From contig JAHDVF020000060.1 of NCBI GenBank assembly GCA_022606425.2, positions 744,001-808,000 of the forward strand: a stretch of 64,000 nucleotides of DNA, read 5' to 3'. Origin of the DNA: Lepidostoma basale (lineage: Eukaryota > Arthropoda > Insecta > Trichoptera > Lepidostomatidae). This document shows positions 59,460-64,000 of the stretch, in pieces; within the stretch, counting starts at the first letter, position 1; the number at the start of each line of letters is the position of its first letter. A model generated the notes under the pieces. The model was not told the DNA's origin and searched no databases. It saw only the letters and a list, made by a program, of their open reading frames with translations. Made by a program: the position numbers and the translations under genes.

Positions 59460-60035
59460 GATCTCTTCTTCTTCTTCTTCTTTTGTTCTTTTGGTCCTGT
59501 CACACCTCCGTGGTGCATAGGGCCTCAAGGAATCTTCTCCACCCAACTCTATCGCATGCATGATGCCTAACATCATCCCAAGTGAGGCCTGCTTCATTAA
59601 CCTCGTCATGCAGGGCTCTTCTCCAGGTGGCTCTAGGTCTGCTTTGCTTCCTCTTTCCCCCCATAGGGGACCAGTCAAGTGCGCCCTGAGCGATGCAGGC
59701 TGGGTTCCGTCTCAGAGTGTGGCCGATCCACTGCCATTTGCGTCTAGCGACTTGTTCTATAATTGGCTTTTCGCCTGCCATGGTCCAGAGAACGATATTT
59801 GACCCTGTTTGGGGCCAATAGATCTCAAATATTGAGCGAAGGCACCTATTTATAAACACCTGGAGTTTTCCAATAACGTCGGCGGTAGATTTCTAAGTCT
59901 CACATCCGTACAGCAGTACGCTTTTAACGCTACTGCTGAATATTTGGAGCTTGAGTTTTCTCGAAATGATACTGAAACGCCATAAGGGGCGAAGCATAGC
60001 AAAAGCTCCTCTGCCTTGTTTAGGTACAATTTGAT
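59460..60035 (-). pseudogene. LINE-eta ORF2 C-terminal remnant, GAA tail
   Basis: Minus strand, from 59859: FEIYWPQTGSNIVLWTMAGE, KPIIEQVARRKWQWIGHTLR, RNPACIAQGALDWSPMGGKR, SRPRATWRRALHDEVNEAGL, TWDDVRHHACDRVGWRRFLE, ALCTTEV and stop, then GAA repeats (complement of TCTTCTTCTTCTTCTTC, 59463-59482). R-R-K-W-x-W-I-G-H-x-L-R and W.D....A.DR..WR are the conserved end of a non-LTR ORF2 family unlike the others here. 59860-60030 holds upstream decayed coding. Confidence 0.8.
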
Positions 60036-60232
60036 TTAAGCTATTATATTGATTCACATGACATGTGATAGGTTGCTAATCTCTCGCCATTTTATTGTCA
60101 CGTGAATTCTATAATACACCAGACCAAAGAAAGTGTGACAATCAGACTGACATCGCTGGGAATCGTACCCGGGACCATCTGTATGGCTGTCAGAGCTCTT
60201 ATCACTCTGCCACAAAAGTCGTCAATATTAAT
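60036..60232 (-). mobile_element. SINE-a
   Basis: Minus strand: TTTTGTGGCAGAGTGATAAG (A-box region), GGTACGATTCCCAGCGATG (B box), body. The 3' end is truncated at AGCTATAATAG. Confidence 0.75.
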
Positions 60233-60258
60233 CAAATCAAATCAAATCAAATCAAATC
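60233..60258 (-). repeat. Pentamer microsatellite (ATCAA)n
   Basis: Five tandem ATCAA units, the same unit as the LINE-delta tail at 37887; the following 100 bp has no readable coding. Confidence 0.6.
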
Positions 60259-60960
60259 ATTTTATAAATAATTTTAACCCTTATAGCTCCTATGCCCACT
60301 ACGTTTGTTTATTTTTTTCTCAGACATTTTTTGTGAACTTCAAATAGGGTTTTGCTATTTTTTAAATGTAATAATCAAATGAATACTCTAGAAATACTGT
60401 CCTATTATTTTACCATTCCTTTGTCATCAGGAATGTGGGAAAAAAAATGGAAAAAAAACTTGGAGCCCAAAGGGTTAAGGACAAAAATATAACTTTATTC
60501 CGTAAGTTCGTATTTGAAAATTCGAATTAAAATTAAACTGTCAAAATTTTAATAAGCCATACGAACACATATTTAAATAAAGAATTATTTTGTATTTTTA
60601 GTAAGTATTGGAGGAATATATATATTATATACGTGAGGAAGAGTATATATCTAGTTTCCTAGTTTTAAGAGTGGCTCGCAGTGGCGTAGTTAGTGGGGGC
60701 TTACGGGCGGGGGCTGAAGTAGCAGAAGCAGTTAGAGTGGTTTCTCGGCCCCCCTCTATCCCCACGCGGGCGCTACGCCCCTGGATCAGTGGCATTCCGT
60801 GAAAGATTTTATTATAAACTATAAACTACATAAATAATTTTATAAAATATTCTCAAAGTCATCACTGCAAATATAAATATATCCACTGAAGCAACGTAGG
60901 CTGTACATAATAGTATATATCAACTAATTTTACAAAATTTTACATTATTTAAATTTTTTA
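60259..60960. other. No gene seen
   Basis: AT-rich, with a GC-richer block at 60680-60790 (GTGGGGGCTTACGGGCGGGG). No domain-like frame. Confidence 0.4.
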
Positions 60961-60965
60961 TCTAA

Positions 60966-61015
60966 ACAACCGGTTTCGCTCCCGTCGGAGCTTTGTAAGG
61001 GTTATAAAAACAAAC
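60966..61015 (-). ncRNA. Hammerhead-like motif HH-L (related to HH-G)
   Basis: Minus strand: box CTTACAA (G5 to U, G8 to A), extra A, stem II GCTCC/GGAGC (5 bp perfect, GACG loop), GAA, palindrome ACCGGT, U. Core box decayed, stem II preserved. Confidence 0.45.
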
Positions 61016-61103
61016 GGGTTTCAGTGGCAGGCTGGTTAGATAAAACAAAATAAAATGGTAACATGTTAAATCAAAAAACTTCGACAACCTAATGTCAAAT
61101 TCT

Positions 61104-61152
61104 TGTAACACCTGATGATGTCAACATAAGTTGACGAAACAGCTGTCGCGAA
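61104..61152 (+). ncRNA. Hammerhead-like motif HH-C, intact core
   Basis: CTGATGA (61112-61118), extra T, stem II GTCAAC/GTTGAC (6 bp perfect, ATAA loop), GAA (61136-61138), ACAGCTGT (61139-61146), C17 (61147). Helix I is weak (CAC against GCG). Single motif without a second arm. Confidence 0.65.
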
Positions 61153-61202
61153 AAATAAAAATACAAATGTGATAACATGAAACAAAGTTTTCAAATTTAA
61201 AT

Positions 61203-61328
61203 CAACGTGCATGCATGACACGGTGTATGAATGTTGAGGAATCGAGAGAAGTGTAATAGAAATTACAGAGTGGCGGTCTATTATTTCTACTGACCCCTTC
61301 GAAGAGACGAGGTCATGGTAAGTTAAAT
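61203..61328 (+). mobile_element. LINE-alpha 3' end
   Basis: TCAACGTGCATGCATGACAC, GGTGTATGAATGTTGAGGAA, ending CCCCTTCGAAGAGACGAGG, TCATGGTAAGTTA. Confidence 0.75.
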
Positions 61329-61644
61329 TAATTTAAAAAAATTATAGGGTAATGACTCTACGTCTCTGACCACCAGCTTTCCTTCGCAGATAAGTTAGCA
61401 GGTTTTGCCGGCGATGGGGATGAGGGTGGTGGAGACAGGCGGTGCGACACTGTATCATCCCTTATGAAAATTACTAACGTCGAATGATAGTTTCAAGTTA
61501 TAATGTGCGAAGGGTATTTTTAATTACTTCGTAATCACGGCTCTCTCAAAGGCAGCCAAAGAAGTTGTAATTAAGATTTGTTTCGTATAGAACGCCCTTA
61601 GTTCAATGATCCCTGTGTCACATATACGTACACGTCTAACAATT
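61329..61644. other. No gene seen
   Basis: Unclassified; mixed composition at 61360-61460. Confidence 0.4.
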
Positions 61645-62400
61645 ATTGCAATACTAATGAGGTATGCAAGTCGAACGATTTAATGATGAATGTCGGAAAG
61701 TCAAAGGTGTTAGTTTTTGAAAGGGAAGAGCAAATGACAGTTTGCAATATAAGTGTAAATAAAGAGAGAACTTGGAATAGGTGACGGTATTTGTGTATTT
61801 AGGTAGCATGTTCACAGCGGATGACCGAACGGACAGTGATGTGGAAAAAAGGGTTGGTGCGGGTAACAAAGTGAATGGAGCTTTAAATGTAGTTATTGGA
61901 AACAAGAATTTATCAATGAAAGCGAAAATGGTCGTTCACAATGGAGTTCTGGTCCCAACCCTTATGTATGGAAGCAGAATAAATGCGGTAGAGATGAGGT
62001 CCCTAAGACGTATGTGTGGTAGAACGATGTACGACAGAATCTCAAATGCTGATATTAGGAAGGAATATAGAGCGAAAGAAGGTATTATGAACAAAATTAT
62101 GAAAGGTTCGCTGCGTTGGTTCGGACATATGGAACGCATGGGTGATGAAAGAATGGTTAAAAAAGTATACGTTAACGATGTGAATGGAGTAAGGAGTTGA
62201 GGTAGACCGAGGAAAACATGGCATGACCAAATTAATTAAATATTAAAGGTTGGTCATGTCAGAATCCGGAAGAATCGACGTGCGTGTATGACTCGATGTA
62301 TGAATGTGGAGGAAGCTAGAAAGGTCTGCCAGGATAGAGTAGTGTGGCGGTCCATTCTCTCTGCCTACCCCTGCGGGGAAACGGCGTGATGGTTTGTTTT
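61645..62400 (+). mobile_element. LINE-alpha 3' copy, longest plus-strand piece
   Basis: Begins in the post-YADD segment (MNVGKSKVLVFEREEQMTVC), a frameshift, then the open stretch 61781-62197: VYLGSMFTADDRTDSDVEKR, VGAGNKVNGALNVVIGNKNL, SMKAKMVVHNGVLVPTLMYG, SRINAVEMRSLRRMCGRTMY, MNKIMKGSLRWFGHMERMGD, RMVKKVYVNDVNGVRS and a premature stop. A 17-codon deletion removes SEAWNWQKKDE. The remaining RPRKTWHDQIN.. coding and terminus (CTGCGGGGAAACGGCGTGAT) follow, with tail GGTTTGTTTTTTG. Confidence 0.85.
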
Positions 62401-62454
62401 TTGTTTTTTACTCGTCAGATGACGATCAGCTATCACCAGACGTACAATAGTAGA

Positions 62455-62645
62455 CGTCGACTATCTGTGAAACTTGGACTATGAAAGTGAATTTAATGAA
62501 CCGGTTGGAGGCGTTTGAGATGTGAATATACCCCAGAATGCTCCGTATACCATTAGCCCATAGGGTCAGTAATGCAGACGAACTACAGAGCGCCGAAGAC
62601 AATGTCTGAAGACAGCCGTCTGGCTGTTGTATAGTGTCTTCTACT
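62455..62645 (+). mobile_element. LINE-beta fragment
   Basis: GAAACTTGGACTATGAAAGT, GAGATGTGAATATACCCCAG, AATGCTCCGTATACCATTAG matches 19690-19880: relics of TWTMKVNLMNRLEAFEM..YPRMLRIPL. Confidence 0.65.
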
Positions 62646-62679
62646 TCTGCTTTATTTATTTATTTTATTTAACAATCAG

Positions 62680-63370
62680 GCTCTGGAACGAGTTTCCACA
62701 ATAAAGGATCTCGGTGTCGTATTTGATCCCAGGCTGACTTTTTCTGATCACGTGTTATAGTTGGCATCGACTGGCTATAAACATCTGGGTTTTGTCTTAA
62801 GAACTTGCAAACAGTTCCAAAATCCCGAAACGATGAAATTAACGTTTAATGGCATCGTTAGATCAAAATTAGAATACGCGAGTGGTGTATGGTCTCCATA
62901 CCAGCAGAAGCATGTGGATGTATTAGAACAAATCCAGAAAAAAATTCTGAGATACCTCTACATGCGGATGAATGGGGTATATCCGAGGTTTATGCACCAC
63001 AATGATCTATTGATTAACACAGAGTACCGCAGTCTCGAATCAAGAAGAAAAGGTACATTGATGATCTCAGGATTTCAAATACTCCGTAACCTCATTGATA
63101 GCCCATACCTCTTAGAGTGTTATGGCCTCAATGCACCGGACAGGTATGCTCGCGCTAGAAGACACGATCTGTTGTGCATACCGCATAGCAGGACAAATGT
63201 CTTGGCGCAGCATACAATGACCCGGGGTATGGTGCTCTTGAATGAGGTGTCAGTCGATGCGGACATTCTCCAAATGACCTATACCTACGTCCTTTAAGGA
63301 TCATATAGGTACATACCACAATTGTTTTATTTTAACATGTATTTTTGTAAATGTATAATGTATACAGTAA
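62680..63370 (+). pseudogene. LINE-delta ORF2 C-terminal domain, longest open frame
   Basis: Upstream of a stop at 62759 the same frame reads RLWNEFPQ, STIKDLGVVFDPRLTFSDHV, the RT thumb entry of jockey/CR1-type ORF2. After it, 178 codons (62761-63297): YKHLGFVLRTCKQFQNPETM, NGIVRSKLEYASGVWSPYQQ, VDVLEQIQKKILRYLYMRMN, NPETM..LVRSxLEYAS..W being a family hallmark, then SLESRRKGTLMISGFQILRN, CYGLNAPDRYARARRHDLLC, VLLNEVSVDADI and a stop. The first ATG lies in mid-domain, so this is not a gene start. Function when whole: reverse transcription of element RNA at the nicked target. No pentamer tail is visible. Confidence 0.8.
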
Positions 63371-63399
63371 TTGTGTTCTAAAGACCTGTTGTATACAAA

Positions 63400-63600
63400 A
63401 AAAAAACTGTGTCCTGTTATTTCTCGGAGCCTGTTCCTGGGATTCAGATGTCCAACTGTCTCGCCACCTTTAGGTGGTCTTCCTGCAGGTCGATTTCCTG
63501 TTGGTACTTTATTTGCGGCTATATTTATCACTCTTTCAGAACATGCTCTTTCCACATGATCTTTCCAGTAGCGGTCTAGTGTGAAGGGTTTCAAAGGTCT
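63400..63600 (-). mobile_element. LINE-gamma 3' fragment
   Basis: Minus strand: LDRYWKDHVERACSERVINI, AANKVPTGNRPAGRPPKGGE, TVGHLNPRNRLREITGH. Very close to 6120-6280, including the same ACSERVINIAANKVP segment, so both derive from one internally deleted or variant subfamily. Confidence 0.75.
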
Positions 63601-63654
63601 CATCATAAACTTGTATGTTTTTCTAGAAAAAAATGTCTCTTTATAAGCGTTATC

Positions 63655-63822
63655 TAACTAACTAACTCTTCCCAGAAGGGTAAGCCGAGCGGATGGAACG
63701 CCACACTGTTCTATCCTGACATAACTCTCGTGCATCTTCTACATTCACACACCGTTACAGATTCGATTGCTCCTACTTCGAACATCGCGGCATTTCAGTA
63801 ATTGATTAATTTGGACATTATG
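63655..63822 (-). mobile_element. LINE-alpha 3' end joined to SINE-a
   Basis: TAACTAACTAACTCTTCCCA tail complement (the ACCATCACGCCG block is deleted), then CTCGTGCATCTTCTACATTC, CATCGCGGCATTTCAGTAAT. Its upstream end meets the SINE-a tail at 63822. Confidence 0.7.
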
Positions 63823-64000
63823 ATTATTATTATTTTGTTGAATCGCTCTTTACATCATGACAGCTTGAGCCAAATCGATGTAAAGGGTATTATAGCTATC
63901 ATAGTGATTCTCGTGACATGTGATAGGTAGCTAATCTATCGCTATTTTATTGTCAAGTGAATTCTACACCAGACCAAAGACAGTGTGACAATCACACTAC
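63823..64000 (-). mobile_element. SINE-a, cut by window end
   Basis: Complement of the a-type tail (ATTATTATTATTTTGTTGAA), CTTTACATCATGACAGC, TATCGCTATTTTATTGTCAA, ACACCAGACCAAAGACAGTG. The tRNA-like head lies beyond 64000. Confidence 0.85.

Noticed and set aside
63655..63675. Telomeric TTAGG repeats
   Set aside because: The repeated unit is TTAG/GTTA and always follows the conserved LINE-alpha end; it is a retrotransposon tail.

Overview
This is a eukaryotic, AT-rich, repeat-saturated window, most likely from an insect genome and plausibly a lepidopteran. I found no host protein-coding gene, rRNA, genuine tRNA or CRISPR array in 64 kb. Nearly every recognisable stretch is a transposable-element remnant, many nested in one another. 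The organism call rests on element content (non-LTR retrotransposons with microsatellite 3' tails, a tRNA-headed SINE, a Helitron, mariner-type transposase remnants, TIR elements) and is an inference. Family names below are my own labels.

Non-LTR retrotransposons (all 5'-truncated and decayed). LINE-alpha is RTE-like. About thirty pieces share the protein signature LRWFGHMERM..RPRKTWHDQI and the 3' end CTACCCCT..CGGGGA..GGCGTGATGG followed by (GTTA)n. LINE-beta (SYLGHVLRGE..) and LINE-gamma (TLRDRIRN..RPPGRPPKRW) end in (GAA)n. LINE-delta (jockey/CR1-like, DRYARARRHDLL) ends in a GATTT pentamer run. LINE-epsilon and LINE-zeta carry a CR1-group C-terminus (AWNSLH.., FKSHLKTQLF). Several further 3' ends are single copies. 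SINE-a and SINE-b share a tRNA-like head with A and B boxes but have different 3' ends. SINE-O is a separate body joined to the LINE-alpha 3' end.

DNA elements: an internally deleted Helitron (17137-19158, minus strand), two mariner-superfamily transposase 3' remnants (37.5 and 51.3 kb), a clean 845-bp TIR element inside a LINE-alpha copy (2722-3566), and two TIR MITE families (15.2/37.0 kb; 20.9/47.6/48.1 kb).

The most striking content is a set of at least ten sequence families (HH-A to HH-L) of hammerhead-ribozyme-like motifs, usually carried in opposite orientations on the two arms of long inverted-repeat elements. Each has a 7-nt box close to CUGANGA, one extra A/T, a perfect or near-perfect stem II, GAA, then a 6-8 nt palindrome (ACATGT, ACAGCTGT, ACCGGT or ACTAGT) and C or U. 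Helix I strands differ between families yet stay complementary (ACAC/GTGT, TTCTC/GAGAA, TGCC/GGCA, AACC/GGTT, TATCA/TGATA). One family has become a roughly 1-kb minisatellite (38.7-39.7 kb), and another tandem array at 58.2-58.8 kb carries a related hairpin. No Penelope-like reverse transcriptase was seen here, so the mobilising machinery is not in the window.

Layout: 0-5 kb LINE-alpha and SINE debris with the nested TIR element; 5-16 kb HH-A/B/C/H elements, LINE pieces and SINE-a; 16-22 kb HH-D/E, Helitron, HH-I, LINE-beta/zeta, MITE; 22-34 kb dense LINE-alpha, including head-to-head copies; 34-41 kb HH-B/G, MITE, mariner remnant, minisatellite, RT palm fragment; 41-48 kb LINE-beta/gamma, HH-A with nested HH-F; 48-64 kb SINEs, HH-B cluster, transposase, HH-A/D/C, SINE-O, tandem array, LINE-delta. 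A few GC-rich or unique islands (21.5, 25, 34.3, 46.6, 48.6, 55.6 kb) are the only candidates for host regulatory sequence.
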